Shown in pieces: positions 44,430 to 54,518 of a DNA stretch of 64,000 nucleotides (position 1 is its first letter; each line of letters starts with the position of its first letter). The stretch covers positions 1 through 64,000 of the forward strand of contig NZ_LWTX01000013.1 in assembly GCF_002094305.1 (NCBI RefSeq). The letters are read 5' to 3'. A program made the translations under genes and the position numbers. The notes under the pieces were generated by a model, which worked only from the letters and a program-made list of their open reading frames with translations, did not search any database and was not told where the DNA came from. Source of the DNA: Prescottella equi (GTDB lineage Bacteria > Actinomycetota > Actinomycetes > Mycobacteriales > Mycobacteriaceae).

Positions 44430-45356
44430 GTGACCTCTTTCGGGATCACCAATGGGCCTGCGCCTGCGCGATTGACGGTCGGAATCGTCTCCGCGGGTCG
44501 GGTCGGCACAGCCGTAGGCTCCGCATTGGAGCGAGTCGGTCATCTGGTCGTCGCCTGTTCCGCGGTGTCCGACGCTTCCGTCCACCGTGCCGAGACGCGA
44601 CTGCCGGACAGCGAGATCCTTCCCGTTCCCGAGGTCGCGGCCCGCGCGGAGCTGTTGGTCCTCGCGGTTCCCGACGACGAACTCGCGGGACTGATCAAGG
44701 GTCTCGCCGCGACCGAATCGGTACGCCCCGGCACCATCGTCGTGCACACCTCCGGCGCCAACGGCATCGGTATTCTCGAACCGCTCACCGCGCAGGGCGT
44801 CGTCCCGCTGGCGATCCATCCCGCGATGACGTTCACCGGCCATGCCGAGGACACCGCACGGCTGTCCGACGCCTGCTTCGGCATCACCGCCGCCGACGAC
44901 ATCGGCTACGCGATCGGCCAGTCGCTCGTGCTCGAGATCGGCGGTGAACCCGTCCGGGTCCGGGAGGACGTCCGCCCGCTGTACCACGCCGCGCTCGCGC
45001 ACGGCAGCAACCACCTGGTGACGCTGGTCGTCGACGCCGTGGATGCGCTGCGTGTGGCGCTCGAGGGGCAGGAACTGCTCGGCCAGGAACTGGTCGGCTC
45101 CGATCCCAACGGGCTGCCCGAGCGGGTGCTGCAGCCGCTGCTCTCGGCGGCGCTGGACAACGCCCTGCGGCGTGGACAGTCCGCGTTGACCGGCCCCGTC
45201 GCCCGGGGAGACGCGGCAGCAGTCGCGAAGCATCTCGAGGTTCTCGAGGGCGTCGACCCGCAACTGGCCGCCGGCTATCGCGCCCTGTCGCGGCGGACCG
45301 CGCAACGCACGGGATCCAAGCCCGAACTGATGGAAGTACTCGAGGACCGAAGGTGA
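44430..45356 (+). CDS. Rossmann-like and DUF2520 domain protein
   Basis: This 308-residue protein has an N-terminal nucleotide-binding fold (about 10-135, with [23 protein letters not shown], seen in parts) and a helical DUF2520 domain (about 160-300) like that of 6-phosphogluconate or ketopantoate reductase-type dehydrogenases. It precedes panC with a 4-bp overlap, the usual place in actinobacteria. A ketopantoate reductase-like role is suggested by context but unproven. GTG at 44430 follows GAGAGGAC. Confidence 0.85.
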   Translation: MTSFGITNGPAPARLTVGIVSAGRVGTAVGSALERVGHLVVACSAVSDASVHRAETRLPDSEILPVPEVAARAELLVLAVPDDELAGLIKGLAATESVRPGTIVVHTSGANGIGILEPLTAQGVVPLAIHPAMTFTGHAEDTARLSDACFGITAADDIGYAIGQSLVLEIGGEPVRVREDVRPLYHAALAHGSNHLVTLVVDAVDALRVALEGQELLGQELVGSDPNGLPERVLQPLLSAALDNALRRGQSALTGPVARGDAAAVAKHLEVLEGVDPQLAAGYRALSRRTAQRTGSKPELMEVLEDRR

Positions 45357-46297
45357 GCACTGTGACCGAAGCTTCTGCACTGCAGGGCGGATACAAGCGC
45401 GGCGAACTGACCGTGCACCACGACCCCGCGATCCTGACGCGGGTGTCGAAGGCGCTGCGCGGTGTCGGCCGTCAGGTCGCTCTCGTGCCGACGATGGGCG
45501 CCCTGCACGCCGGGCACATCGAGCTGGTCCGACAGGCGAAGCTGACCGGTGCTGTCGTGGTCGTGTCGATCTTCGTGAATCCGCTGCAGTTCGGCGCGGG
45601 CGAGGACCTCGACGCCTACCCGCGCACCCTCGACGCGGATCTGGAACTACTGCGTGCCGAGGGCGTCGAGTTGGTGTTCGCGCCCACCGCCTCCGCGATG
45701 TACCCGGACGGGCCGCGGACCACGGTGCAGCCGGGTCCGCTGGGTGCCGAACTCGAGGGCGGGAGCCGTCCGACGCACTTCGCCGGCATGCTCACCGTCG
45801 TCGCGAAGCTGCTGCAGATCGCTGCGCCCAACGCCGCGTTCTTCGGTGAGAAGGATTACCAGCAACTGACGCTCATCCGGCAGATGGTCCGCGACCTCAA
45901 CTTCGACGTCCGGATCGTCGGGGTGCCGACGGTGCGCGAACAGGACGGCCTGGCGCTGTCGTCGCGCAACCGCTACCTCGACGCCGACCAGCGGCAGCTG
46001 GCCACCACGCTGTCGGCGGCGCTCGTCGCGGGCGCCCACTCCGCGGCCGGTGGTGCGGGGGCGATCCTCGGCACCGCCCGTGCCGTGCTCGACGCCGTCC
46101 CCGCGATCGAGGTGGACTACCTCGAGGTTCGCGGCGTCGATCTCGGGCCGGCCCCGGAGCGCGGTGACGGTCGTCTGCTGGTCGCCGCCCGTATCGGCAC
46201 CACCCGGCTGATCGACAACGTCGGTGTCGCAGTCGGCACCGGGTTCCTCGAGCGCGACACCCAGCCGGGCGACCCGGCCGTCGCGGACATCTACTGA
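45353..46297 (+). CDS. panC: pantothenate synthetase
   Basis: This 314-residue enzyme condenses pantoate with beta-alanine using ATP. The HIGH-like [15 protein letters not shown] motif, [20 protein letters not shown] and [10 protein letters not shown] are all present. The N-terminus is about 20 residues longer than usual: GTG at 45353 couples to the preceding stop, while GTG at 45362 is an alternative. It is followed by panD and coaX, completing a pantothenate-CoA entry operon. Confidence 0.94.
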   Translation: MSTVTEASALQGGYKRGELTVHHDPAILTRVSKALRGVGRQVALVPTMGALHAGHIELVRQAKLTGAVVVVSIFVNPLQFGAGEDLDAYPRTLDADLELLRAEGVELVFAPTASAMYPDGPRTTVQPGPLGAELEGGSRPTHFAGMLTVVAKLLQIAAPNAAFFGEKDYQQLTLIRQMVRDLNFDVRIVGVPTVREQDGLALSSRNRYLDADQRQLATTLSAALVAGAHSAAGGAGAILGTARAVLDAVPAIEVDYLEVRGVDLGPAPERGDGRLLVAARIGTTRLIDNVGVAVGTGFLERDTQPGDPAVADIY

Positions 46298-46329
46298 CCT
46301 CCTCCCACAGACACACCGAAGGGCCGAAC

Positions 46330-46752
46330 ATGTTGCGCACCATGATGAAGTCGAAGATCCACCGGGCGACGGTCACGCACGCCGACCTGCACTACGTGGG
46401 TTCGGTGACCGTCGACCAGGATCTGATGGAGGCGGCCGACCTGCTCGAGGGTGAGCAGGTGACGATCGTCGACATCGACAACGGCGCCCGCCTCGAGACC
46501 TACGTGATCACCGGCGAGCGCGGCTCGGGTGTCATCGGGATCAACGGTGCCGCAGCGCATCTGGTGAACCCGGGCGACCTCGTCATCCTCATCGCCTACG
46601 GCGTGATGAACGAGGACGAGGTCCGCGAGTACGCGCCGCGCGTCGTGTTCGTGGACGGCGACAACAAGCCGGTCGAGCTCGGCTCGGACCCCGCGCACGC
46701 GCCCGAGGGTTCCGGTCTGATCACGCCCCGGATGCTCTCCAGTCTGGTGTAG
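46330..46752 (+). CDS. panD: aspartate 1-decarboxylase proenzyme
   Basis: This 140-residue proenzyme makes beta-alanine from aspartate. The self-cleavage site is Gly24-Ser25 in HYVGSVTVD, which creates the pyruvoyl group on the new N-terminal serine. Length and the NGAAAHLV motif are typical. ATG at 46330 follows GAAGGG. coaX begins 4 nt after its stop. Confidence 0.95.
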   Translation: MLRTMMKSKIHRATVTHADLHYVGSVTVDQDLMEAADLLEGEQVTIVDIDNGARLETYVITGERGSGVIGINGAAAHLVNPGDLVILIAYGVMNEDEVREYAPRVVFVDGDNKPVELGSDPAHAPEGSGLITPRMLSSLV

Positions 46753-46756
46753 GACG

Positions 46757-47569
46757 GTGCTCCTCACCGTCGACGTCCGGAACACCAACATCGTTCTCGG
46801 GCTGTTCACCGGCAGCGGCTCGCACTCGAAGCTGGTGCAGGACTGGCGGATGCGCACCGATCCGCGGATGACCGCCGACGAGTTGGCGCTCAAGTTCCGG
46901 GGCCTGCTGGGTGCGAACGCCGAACAGGTCACCGGTGTGTCGGCGCTGTCGACCGTGCCGTCGGTGCTGCGGGAGATCCGGGTGATGCTGGGCCGCTACT
47001 GGGACCACGTACCGCACGTCGTGGTGGAGCCCGGGGTGCGCACGGGGGTGCCGTTGCTGGTCGACAACCCCAAGGAGGTCGGGGCCGACCGAATTGTCAA
47101 CAGTCTTGCGGCGCATCATTTCTACGACGGTGCGTGCATCGTCGTGGACTTCGGGACGTCGACGTGCATCGACGTCGTATCGGCGAAGGGGGAGTTCCTC
47201 GGTGGCGCCATCGCGCCGGGCCTCGAGATCTCCACGGATGCGCTGGCGTCGCAGTCGGCGGCGCTGCGCAAGGTCGAACTGATCCGCCCCCGATCGGTGG
47301 TCGGGAAGAACACCGTGGAAGCGATGCAGTCCGGCGCCGTGTTCGGATTCGCCGGCCTGGTCGACGGTCTGGTGCGCCGAGTTCGCGCGGAGCTCACGGC
47401 ATTCGGTGGCGCGGACGTCGCCGTCATCGCGACCGGTGACAGTGCGCCGTTGATCATGCCGGAGTGCGAGACCGTCGAACACCACGAGCCCGAGCTGACG
47501 CTCGAGGGTCTGCGTCTGGTGTACGAGCGCAATCTCGCGCGTCGTGGAGCGCGTCGCAGCGAGATCTGA
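46757..47569 (+). CDS. coaX: type III pantothenate kinase
   Basis: This 270-residue kinase phosphorylates pantothenate as the first committed step to CoA. Phosphate-binding segments [13 protein letters not shown] (residues 4-16) and [14 protein letters not shown], plus [11 protein letters not shown], mark the ASKHA fold. GTG at 46757 is 4 nt from the panD stop. It ends the pantothenate cluster. Confidence 0.93.
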   Translation: MLLTVDVRNTNIVLGLFTGSGSHSKLVQDWRMRTDPRMTADELALKFRGLLGANAEQVTGVSALSTVPSVLREIRVMLGRYWDHVPHVVVEPGVRTGVPLLVDNPKEVGADRIVNSLAAHHFYDGACIVVDFGTSTCIDVVSAKGEFLGGAIAPGLEISTDALASQSAALRKVELIRPRSVVGKNTVEAMQSGAVFGFAGLVDGLVRRVRAELTAFGGADVAVIATGDSAPLIMPECETVEHHEPELTLEGLRLVYERNLARRGARRSEI

Positions 47570-47638
47570 GGCGAAGTTGCGCGTCGCCACGCGTGTTCGG
47601 GGTTTCCCTGTCGGCGATGTTGTGTCACACTGTTCGAC

Positions 47639-47680
47639 ATGTTCCGTTGCATGAGCGCCCAGGAGTGTTGTCGAGGCTGA
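47639..47680 (+). CDS. 13-residue Cys-rich leader peptide
   Basis: The frame reads MFRCMSAQECCRG, with three cysteines including an adjacent pair. There is no ribosome binding site; CACACT (47626-47631) lies 7 nt before the ATG, so the transcript may be leaderless. It ends 39 nt before the cysteine dioxygenase gene. It resembles the leaderless poly-Cys small ORFs that attenuate mycobacterial sulfur operons in response to cysteine. No stable terminator hairpin was worked out after it. Confidence 0.6.
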   Translation: MFRCMSAQECCRG

Positions 47681-47719
47681 ACGCTGCCTTGACCAATTTC
47701 ACTTCCTGGAGCTTTGCTC

Positions 47720-48304
47720 ATGCCTTCTTCTTCTTTCGGCGTCTCCACGTCTGCGCTCGACCTCTCCACTCACCCCGACGTCCGTCGTCTCGGATCGTCA
47801 TTGCCCACGCGACTGCGTCCCGCCGACCTGCTCCGGATCACCGACCAGGGTGCCGCCGACGTCATCGAGGGTCGGCACGACCACCTGCTGCCCGCGGCGT
47901 TCCCGACGCACGAGCGCTGGTCCACGCGGCTGTCCTCGGACGACGACGTCGACGTCTGGCTGATCAGCTGGGTTCCGGACAAGTCCACCGAATTGCATGA
48001 CCACGCAGGATCTTTCGGTGCGCTGACCGTGCTGAGCGGCAGCCTCGCCGAGTACCGGTGGACGGACGGTGATCTGCGTCGCCGCACCCTCGACGCCGGC
48101 GATCAGGCTGCCTTCCCGCTCGGGTGGGTGCACGACGTCATGCGTGCTCCCGGCCCTGCCACCGACAGCACCGAACCCACACTGAGCGTGCACGCGTACT
48201 CGCCGCCGCTCACCGCCATGTCCTACTACGAGGTCACCGAACACGGCGCGCTGCGCCGCACCCGTACCGAGCTGACCGATCTGCCCGAAGGGGGCTCCAA
48301 GTGA
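47720..48304 (+). CDS. cysteine dioxygenase
   Basis: This 194-residue cupin iron enzyme oxidises cysteine to cysteine sulfinate. The ELHDHAGSFGALTVLSGSL segment holds two iron-binding His, and the third is probably His in LSVHAYSPPL. ATG at 47720 is preferred, with GGAG 9 nt upstream; it lies two codons inside a TTG start. It overlaps the rhodanese gene by 4 bp. The upstream Cys-rich leader peptide suggests control by cysteine supply, which suits an enzyme that removes cysteine. Confidence 0.85.
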   Translation: MPSSSFGVSTSALDLSTHPDVRRLGSSLPTRLRPADLLRITDQGAADVIEGRHDHLLPAAFPTHERWSTRLSSDDDVDVWLISWVPDKSTELHDHAGSFGALTVLSGSLAEYRWTDGDLRRRTLDAGDQAAFPLGWVHDVMRAPGPATDSTEPTLSVHAYSPPLTAMSYYEVTEHGALRRTRTELTDLPEGGSK

Positions 48305-48723
48305 CCATCGACCAGATGCTCGAGGACGCTCGTTCCCAGCTCGACCGCATGTACGTCTTCGAACTCGTCGAGGCTCACCGCCGCGGCGCGATCTTCGTGG
48401 ACATTCGCCCGCAGGCGCAGCGTGCGCGTGAGGGCACACTGCCCGGGGCGCTCGCGGTCGAGCGCAACGTCCTCGAGTGGCGGCTCGATCCGTCCAGCGA
48501 CGCGCACCTCGCGCTCGCGGTGGACCACGACGTCGAATGGGTGATCGTGTGCTCCGAGGGTTACACCTCGAGCCTTGCGGCGGCGTCGTTGCGGCAGCTC
48601 GGGCTGCACAAGGCCACCGATCTGGTGGGCGGCTACAAAGCGATCAAGGCGGCAGGTCTGCTCGGCGCGTTGATGGGCGAGCGCCACTGCACCCGTGAAC
48701 TGGCATCGGTGTCGGCGCACTGA
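48301..48723 (+). CDS. rhodanese-like domain protein
   Basis: This 140-residue single rhodanese domain has the active-site cysteine in [21 protein letters not shown] and an N-terminal [20 protein letters not shown]. It transfers sulfane sulfur, for example to cyanide or thiols. GTG at 48301 overlaps the dioxygenase stop, so the two act together in cysteine breakdown. The gene lies just before lysS. Confidence 0.88.
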   Translation: MTIDQMLEDARSQLDRMYVFELVEAHRRGAIFVDIRPQAQRAREGTLPGALAVERNVLEWRLDPSSDAHLALAVDHDVEWVIVCSEGYTSSLAAASLRQLGLHKATDLVGGYKAIKAAGLLGALMGERHCTRELASVSAH

Positions 48724-48805
48724 CCCCCGACGTCCGGCGGATCCGAAGGCAAGACGTGATACCGGCGCCAAGCTCGACGAGCGCCGCCCTATAGTCTTGT
48801 ACCCC

Positions 48806-50317
48806 GTGAGTGAAGCACCCGCGCAGCCAGTAGACGACACCCCCGAGCAACTCCGGATCCGCCGCGAGAAGCGGGAGCGTCTGCTCGCCCAGGGGCAGGA
48901 GCCGTATCCGGTCTCCGTGCCACGCACTCACAGCCTCGCGGAGATCCGTGCCAAGTACCCCGATCTCGAGCCCGACTCGAGCACCGGCGAGCAGGTCGGC
49001 GTCGTCGGCCGGGTCATCTTCGTCCGCAATACCGGCAAGCTCTGCTTCGCGACGCTGCAGGAGGGCGACGGCACCCAGCTGCAGGCGATGCTGAGCCTGG
49101 CGAACGTCGGTGAGGACGCCCTCGCGGCGTGGAAGTCCGACGTCGACCTCGGCGATTTCGTGTTCGTGCACGGCGAGGTCATCAGTTCGCGCCGCGGTGA
49201 GCTCAGCGTCATGGCCGACACGTGGCAGATGGCGGCGAAGTCGCTGCGCCCGATGCCGGTCGCGCACAAGGAGATGAGCGAGGAGTCGCGCGTCCGTCAG
49301 CGCTACGCGGACCTGATCATCCGTCCCGAGGCCCGCGACATGGCGCGCAAGCGTGTGGCGGTGGTGCGTGAGCTGCGCAACGCGCTCGAGCGCCGTGGCT
49401 TCCTCGAGGTCGAGACGCCGATGCTGCAGACGCTGCACGGCGGCGCCGCCGCGCGTCCGTTCGTCACGCACTCGAATGCGCTCGACATCGACCTGTACCT
49501 GCGCATCGCGCCGGAGCTGTTCCTCAAGCGCTGCGTCGTCGGCGGTATCGAGAAGGTGTTCGAGATCAACCGCAATTTCCGTAACGAGGGTGTCGATTCG
49601 ACGCACTCTCCGGAGTTCGCGATGCTCGAGACGTACGAGGCCTACGGCACGTACGACGACTCCGCGAAGATGATCCGCGAGCTCGTCCAGGAAGTCGCGC
49701 AGGCGGCGTTCGGCACGCAGGTCGTCACGCTGGCCGACGGCACCGAGTACGACCTGAGCGGCGAGTGGAAGACGATGGAGATGTATCCGTCGCTGTCCGC
49801 CGCGATCGGCGTCGACGTCACTCCCGACACCACGGTCGAGGAACTGCTGGCGCTGGCCGAGCGGGTGGGACTCGAGGTCCCGAAGGACAAGGGCTACGGC
49901 CACGGCAAGCTCGTCGAGGAGCTGTGGGAGCACCAGTGCGGTGATCAGCTGTTCGAGCCGACCTTCGTGCGGAACTTCCCGGTGGAGACGTCGCCGCTGA
50001 CGCGTCAGCACCGCAGCCTGCCGGGGGTGACGGAGAAGTGGGATCTGTACGTCCGCGGATTCGAGCTGGCCACCGGCTACTCCGAGCTGGTCGATCCGAT
50101 CATTCAGCGCGAGCGTTTCATGGATCAGGCGCGCCTGGCCTCGGCGGGTGACGACGAGGCAATGGTTCTCGACGAGGAGTTCCTGGCGGCGATGGAACAG
50201 GGTATGCCTCCGACCACTGGAACAGGTATGGGAATCGATCGTCTGCTCATGGCGCTGACCGGATTGGGAATCCGGGAAACGATCCTGTTCCCAATTGTCC
50301 GGCCTTCCGCGCGCTGA
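48806..50317 (+). CDS. lysS: lysine--tRNA ligase, class II
   Basis: This 503-residue synthetase has an N-terminal OB-fold anticodon domain (about 55-150) and a class II catalytic core with motif 2 [20 protein letters not shown] and motif 3 [16 protein letters not shown] at 48806 lacks a ribosome binding site; TAGTCT (48792-48797) lies 8 nt upstream, suggesting a leaderless or near-leaderless mRNA. Position before lsr2 is conserved in Mycobacteriales. Confidence 0.95.
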   Translation: MSEAPAQPVDDTPEQLRIRREKRERLLAQGQEPYPVSVPRTHSLAEIRAKYPDLEPDSSTGEQVGVVGRVIFVRNTGKLCFATLQEGDGTQLQAMLSLANVGEDALAAWKSDVDLGDFVFVHGEVISSRRGELSVMADTWQMAAKSLRPMPVAHKEMSEESRVRQRYADLIIRPEARDMARKRVAVVRELRNALERRGFLEVETPMLQTLHGGAAARPFVTHSNALDIDLYLRIAPELFLKRCVVGGIEKVFEINRNFRNEGVDSTHSPEFAMLETYEAYGTYDDSAKMIRELVQEVAQAAFGTQVVTLADGTEYDLSGEWKTMEMYPSLSAAIGVDVTPDTTVEELLALAERVGLEVPKDKGYGHGKLVEELWEHQCGDQLFEPTFVRNFPVETSPLTRQHRSLPGVTEKWDLYVRGFELATGYSELVDPIIQRERFMDQARLASAGDDEAMVLDEEFLAAMEQGMPPTTGTGMGIDRLLMALTGLGIRETILFPIVRPSAR

Positions 50318-50345
50318 CCGGCGGCTTTATATTAATTCCAATGCT

Positions 50346-50377
50346 GAGTCATCGAATTCGGTGACTCGGGGTACTAT
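50346..50377 (+). promoter_or_regulatory. lsr2 promoter region with 22-bp palindrome
   Basis: GAGTCA-T-CGAATTCG-G-TGACTC (50346-50367) is a palindrome broken only at the two bases flanking the central octamer. A -10-like TACTAT follows at 50372-50377. The block lies in an AT-rich gap (TATATTAATT nearby) unlike its surroundings, which would also suit binding by Lsr2 itself. No T-tract follows, so a terminator is less likely than an operator. Confidence 0.5.
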
Positions 50378-50444
50378 TGCATTCGAGTCGCCGACAGGCG
50401 GTTAGCGTCCGAGCAGGTCGCAAGATTCGGAAGGAATTGACCCC

Positions 50445-50798
50445 ATGGCAAAGAAGGTCACCGTAACGCTCATCGACGACGTCGATCAGAACGCGACTGC
50501 CGATGAAACTGTCGAGTTCGGCCTGGATGGGGTTCTGTACGAGATCGATCTGTCGTCCGATAATGCTGCGAAACTGCGCGAGCAGCTCGAGGTGTGGGTT
50601 TCGCACGCACGCAAGGTGACGAAGAGTCGTCGCGGTGGAAAGAGTTCGGCCGCCGCCGGCGTCACGTCCTCGCGACCGTCCGTCGATCGGGAGCAGAGTG
50701 CGGCAATTCGCGAATGGGCGCGTCGCAACGGGTTCACGGTCTCGTCCCGTGGGCGCATCTCCGCCGAAATCACCGAGGCGTACAACAAGGCGCACTGA
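50445..50798 (+). CDS. lsr2: Lsr2 nucleoid-associated protein (xenogeneic silencer)
   Basis: This 117-residue DNA-bridging protein has an N-terminal dimerisation domain (about 1-60), a basic linker and a C-terminal DNA-binding domain with the AT-hook-like RGR at 102-104 inside [13 protein letters not shown]. It silences AT-rich foreign DNA. ATG at 50445 follows GGAAGGAA. The AT-rich upstream gap suggests autoregulation. In most Mycobacteriales clpC comes next; here about 4.5 kb of other genes intervene. Confidence 0.95.
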   Translation: MAKKVTVTLIDDVDQNATADETVEFGLDGVLYEIDLSSDNAAKLREQLEVWVSHARKVTKSRRGGKSSAAAGVTSSRPSVDREQSAAIREWARRNGFTVSSRGRISAEITEAYNKAH

Positions 50799-51485
50799 TC
50801 ACGGGCCGAGCACGGCTCCCGCGAATCGGGTCCACCTCCGCTGACTCGCTGATAACGTCCGCGATGTGCAGCCGAGGTGGATCTTTGCGGGCACGCAGCC
50901 CGAGAAATTACCGCTGAATCGTGCTTCGGACGTTGCGCAAGAAGACCGTCCGGTTTTCTGTGACGCTGCGGGAATTTCGCTGATTCTGGGCAATCCCGGT
51001 GGGTCGTCGTGCTGCTCGGACGGCTGGGCGGGTAATCCGTGGGCAAGCCATTCGAGCGCGGAAGTGTCGGTGCGACGCGCCGGTGGTAAGTCGTCGCAGA
51101 GTAATTGGTCGGCCTTCCTGGCGGCGTCGATCGTCGAGGGCTATTGCGCCTTCCGGTCGCGATACTTCGCTATGCATGATCTCGAGTGGCCGATTTCTGC
51201 CGGCGGTGGTATGAAGCGTGTCGAGCCGTGCGTCGCGAAGTCACATCATTTCCGTGCTGGATCGCACGACGCCCCCGTGCCGACCGATTACGCGGTCGGC
51301 GCCGTTACAGGTGTGCCTGTAAAAGGCGGGTGGATCCCTAATCCTCGAGACGCGTGTACGGACTTCGCTGTCGGGCCTATCGTCGGAGGCCGACCGGACG
51401 GCGGCCCGTCGGACCCTCAGAGACGCATTAATTTGCGTCGGTAAGGTTCCCCGACGGTGACCGGCGGGCTGGAAGGAGTACGCGA
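50799..51485 (+). other. 687-bp lower-GC gap with one doubtful ORF
   Basis: This stretch between lsr2 and the membrane protein gene is visibly less GC-rich than its surroundings and shows no known domain on either strand. One open frame, GTG 50866 to 51444 (192 residues), begins 7 nt after TAACGT (50853-50858), as a leaderless gene would. Its third codon positions lack the strong G/C bias of nearby genes, and the product (Ser/Gly-rich, several Cys, no hydrophobic core) is not recognised. It may be a foreign gene, decayed sequence or untranslated RNA. Confidence 0.4.
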
Positions 51486-53336
51486 GTGCGAACCGTTCCG
51501 GAAGCAGGCACGGGCGACCCGACGGCGTCGTCGGACACGCCGACGCGGAACCGTTGGTGGCCGCTTTCCCCACGCCGGGTTCTCGCCGTCGCGGCGGCGC
51601 TCGTCGCTCTTCAGCTCGTGGTGCGCGGCATCGTCGCGTTCGCCGGGGACTTCTACTGGGACGACCTGATCCTCGTCAGCCGGTCGGGGCAGTACTCGGT
51701 GCCGTCCGGCGCGTTCCTGTTCTACGACCACGACGGGCATTTCATGCCGGCCGCGTTCCTGGCTGCCTGGCTGGCTACGGCTGTGGCGCCGCTGAACTGG
51801 ACGGTTCCGGCGATCATGCTGATCGTGCTGCAGGCGGGCGCCTCGCTCGCGGTGTTGCGGGTGTTGCGACTGCTGCTGGGCACACGCGCCGTCCTCTTGC
51901 TGCCGCTCACGTTCTACCTCTTCTCGCCCCTGACGCTGCCGTCCTTCGCGTGGTGGGCGGCCGGTCTGAACTCGCTGCCGATGCAGATCGGTCTCGCCTG
52001 GGTGGCGGGCGACGCTATCCGGCTGTGCCGGACCGGGCGGATGCGGTTCGCGGTGTCCGGCGCGATCGTCGCCGCGCTGTCGCTGGCGTTCTTCGAGAAG
52101 TCGGTGCTGGTGCCGATCGTCGCGTTCGCAGTGGTGGTGTTGATGTACCGCGTCGACGACATCGACCACCCGGTGCGCACGGCCCTGGCGAAGGGGCGTG
52201 CGCTGTGGATTCCACTCGCCGCGGTCGTCGCGTGCTGGGCGGCGTCGTACCTGGTGTTCACCGAGTCACGATTCGTACTGCCGAGCGCGACGCAGACCGC
52301 CGGTCTGCTGCATCACGGAACCTCTCTCGGTGTTATCCCGACGCTGCTCGGCGGTCCGTGGGCGTGGGATCGCTGGCCCCCGAGTCCGCCGTGGGCGACC
52401 CCTCCGCTCGTGCTCGTGGTGTTCGGGTGGGTTGCGGTGGCGGCAGCGCTCGCGTGGTCGTTGCGGTATCGCCTGCGCACCGGCGGAGTATGGATCGCGA
52501 TGGTCGCTTACGTCGCGGCGTCCGAGGCCGCGATGGTGCTCACCCGATCCGGACCCGACACGGCGTACGAGCTGGCGCAGACGCTCCGGTACGTCGCCGA
52601 CAGCACCGTCGTGCTCGCCGTCGGCTGGGCGCTCATCGTGCGTGCGCCGCGCCGCGAAAGCGTCCGGCCACTACCGAAGGTGCCGCCGGTCGCCGTGGCG
52701 GCGCTGACGACGCTGTTCGTCGCGAGCAGCCTGTGGTCGACGGTCACCTTCGTGCAACGGTGGCGCGACAACCCGACCGTCGACTACCTGGCGCACGCCC
52801 GTCAGTCACTCGCCGTGAACCCGGACACGCCGCTGCTCGATCAGCCGGTCTCGATCTGGGTACTACTGCCGGTCGCCTACCCGCACAACACCACCAGTCA
52901 CCTCTTCGCGCCGCTGCGGGACCGTCCGGAGTTCGCCCGGCACACCGGCTACCTGCAATTACTCGACGACTCCGGACGCCTGGTCCCCGCCACGGTGACG
53001 CCGACCCGGAATCTCGGCCAGGGCCCCGAACCGGGCTGCGGGTACCGGGTGAAGGGAGACGGTGCGGTCTTGCCGCTCGACGGTCCGCTGATCGACTGGG
53101 AGTGGACGGCGCAGCTGAACTACTTCGCGAGCGCGGACGGTGTGGTCGAGGTCGGTCTCGATCGCAGCGACGACACGGTGACGGTTCCCGTCGAGGCCGG
53201 ACTGAACCAGGTCTTCGTGCGGCTGTACGGCGCCGGCGAGGGGCTACGGCTCACACCGGAGACGCCAGGACTGGAACTGTGTGTGGGCGCGGGACCGGTC
53301 GGTTCCGTCGTCGGCGCACCGAAGGCCGGGTCGTGA
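51486..53336 (+). CDS. GT-C-like polytopic membrane protein
   Basis: This 616-residue protein has about 10-12 membrane helices (residues about 28-420) and a soluble extracytoplasmic C-terminal domain (about 440-616). The first external loop carries FYWDDLI, an acidic motif placed as in GT-C polyprenyl-linked glycosyltransferases, followed by FYDHDGHFMPAAF. No exact family is recognised. GTG at 51486 follows GGAAGGAG. Its stop overlaps the acyltransferase gene, so the pair may modify a cell-envelope glycan or lipid. Confidence 0.65.
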   Translation: MRTVPEAGTGDPTASSDTPTRNRWWPLSPRRVLAVAAALVALQLVVRGIVAFAGDFYWDDLILVSRSGQYSVPSGAFLFYDHDGHFMPAAFLAAWLATAVAPLNWTVPAIMLIVLQAGASLAVLRVLRLLLGTRAVLLLPLTFYLFSPLTLPSFAWWAAGLNSLPMQIGLAWVAGDAIRLCRTGRMRFAVSGAIVAALSLAFFEKSVLVPIVAFAVVVLMYRVDDIDHPVRTALAKGRALWIPLAAVVACWAASYLVFTESRFVLPSATQTAGLLHHGTSLGVIPTLLGGPWAWDRWPPSPPWATPPLVLVVFGWVAVAAALAWSLRYRLRTGGVWIAMVAYVAASEAAMVLTRSGPDTAYELAQTLRYVADSTVVLAVGWALIVRAPRRESVRPLPKVPPVAVAALTTLFVASSLWSTVTFVQRWRDNPTVDYLAHARQSLAVNPDTPLLDQPVSIWVLLPVAYPHNTTSHLFAPLRDRPEFARHTGYLQLLDDSGRLVPATVTPTRNLGQGPEPGCGYRVKGDGAVLPLDGPLIDWEWTAQLNYFASADGVVEVGLDRSDDTVTVPVEAGLNQVFVRLYGAGEGLRLTPETPGLELCVGAGPVGSVVGAPKAGS

Positions 53337-54496
53337 GCGAGGCGGGCTACATTCGGTCGCTGACGGGCCTGCGGGCCGTCGCGGCACTGCTGGTCGTCGG
53401 CGCCCACGCGGCGTTCTGGACCGGCCGGTACACCCCCGATCTGGCCGGTGGCGCGTTCTCCAGGCTCGAGATCGGGGTCGCGATCTTCTTCGTTCTCTCC
53501 GGATTCCTGCTGTTCCGGCCATGGCTGCTGACCGCGGCGGGGGAGCGCGCCTTGCCGTCGACGCGGACGTACCTGTGGCATCGCGCGCGCCGCATCCTGC
53601 CGGCGTACTGGATCACCGTCGCCGCGACGTACGCGATCTACCTGTTCCGGGACGACGCTGGCGAGACCGGGCTGGGCTGGTCGGGCTTCCTGCGGAACAT
53701 GACGCTCACCCAGATCTACGGTCCGGGCCATCTGCACACCGGTCTCACCCAGATGTGGAGTCTCGCGGTCGAGGTCACGTTCTACCTTCTGTTACCGGTG
53801 ATCGGCTGGCTGCTGGTGGTCGTCGTCTGCCGGCGGGAGTGGCACCCCATGCGCCTCGCGATCGCATTGCTCGCCCTCGTCGCTGTCTCTCCGCTGTGGA
53901 CGTCGATCACCCACGGCACCGACATCACGTTCACCGCCCGGCTGTGGCTGCCCGGATTCCTGGCATGGTTCGCGGGCGGAATGCTGCTCGCGCTGGCGTC
54001 GGTGACGATCAGGCGCTGTAACCCGTACGGAATGGGATTGCTCGCGCTCTACTTCCTGCTGCTCGCGTGCACCCCGCTGGCCGGGGAGGCGACCATCGTG
54101 CCGTCGAACGCGACCGAGGCGATCAGCAAATCCATGCTGTACCTGCTGTTCGCGACGGCGCTGATGGCGCCACTCGTGATCGGCGATCGCCCCGGCCCGC
54201 TGGGGCGGCTGTGCTCGTCGGGCCCGATGGTGTGGCTCGGGGAGATCTCCTACGAGATGTTCCTGGTGCACCTCGTCGTCATGGAATTCGTCGTCGACAT
54301 GCTCGGCTACCGGACGTTCCAAGGCTCCACGGTCGGCGTATTCGTCGTCACCGTCGCGTTCTCCGTCCCGATCGCTTGGGCGCTGCATCGGACACTCGAA
54401 CGCGTGATCCCCTCGGGCCCCCGGGTGGAGCGCCGGCCGATGACGGTGGTGCGGCGTGGAGCCGACCGGGTGCCCACTACGAGTCCGGTCGACTGA
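53333..54496 (+). CDS. acyltransferase 3 family membrane protein
   Basis: This 387-residue protein has about 10 helices. The N-terminal SLTGLRAVAALLVVGAHAAF carries the conserved Arg and His, followed by FFVLSGFLLFRPWL and the HRARRILPAYW loop. Such proteins O-acylate (often acetylate) sugars or lipids across the membrane. GTG at 53333 overlaps the GT-C-like gene (GTGA), suggesting a joint role in envelope polysaccharide modification. The C-terminal 25 residues are basic and cytosolic. Confidence 0.87.
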   Translation: MSEAGYIRSLTGLRAVAALLVVGAHAAFWTGRYTPDLAGGAFSRLEIGVAIFFVLSGFLLFRPWLLTAAGERALPSTRTYLWHRARRILPAYWITVAATYAIYLFRDDAGETGLGWSGFLRNMTLTQIYGPGHLHTGLTQMWSLAVEVTFYLLLPVIGWLLVVVVCRREWHPMRLAIALLALVAVSPLWTSITHGTDITFTARLWLPGFLAWFAGGMLLALASVTIRRCNPYGMGLLALYFLLLACTPLAGEATIVPSNATEAISKSMLYLLFATALMAPLVIGDRPGPLGRLCSSGPMVWLGEISYEMFLVHLVVMEFVVDMLGYRTFQGSTVGVFVVTVAFSVPIAWALHRTLERVIPSGPRVERRPMTVVRRGADRVPTTSPVD

Positions 54497-54518
54497 CGGG
54501 CGGAGAGTTCGAAGGCTG

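Noticed and set aside
47623-47652. TGTCACA before the Cys-rich leader peptide, as a third ECF41 promoter
   Set aside because: No CGTC or TGTC lies 16 nt downstream, so the match stops at the -35 half.
50346-50367. The palindrome before lsr2 as the lysS terminator
   Set aside because: It has an AT-rich centre, no T-tract follows, and it lies at the -35 distance from a good -10 box.
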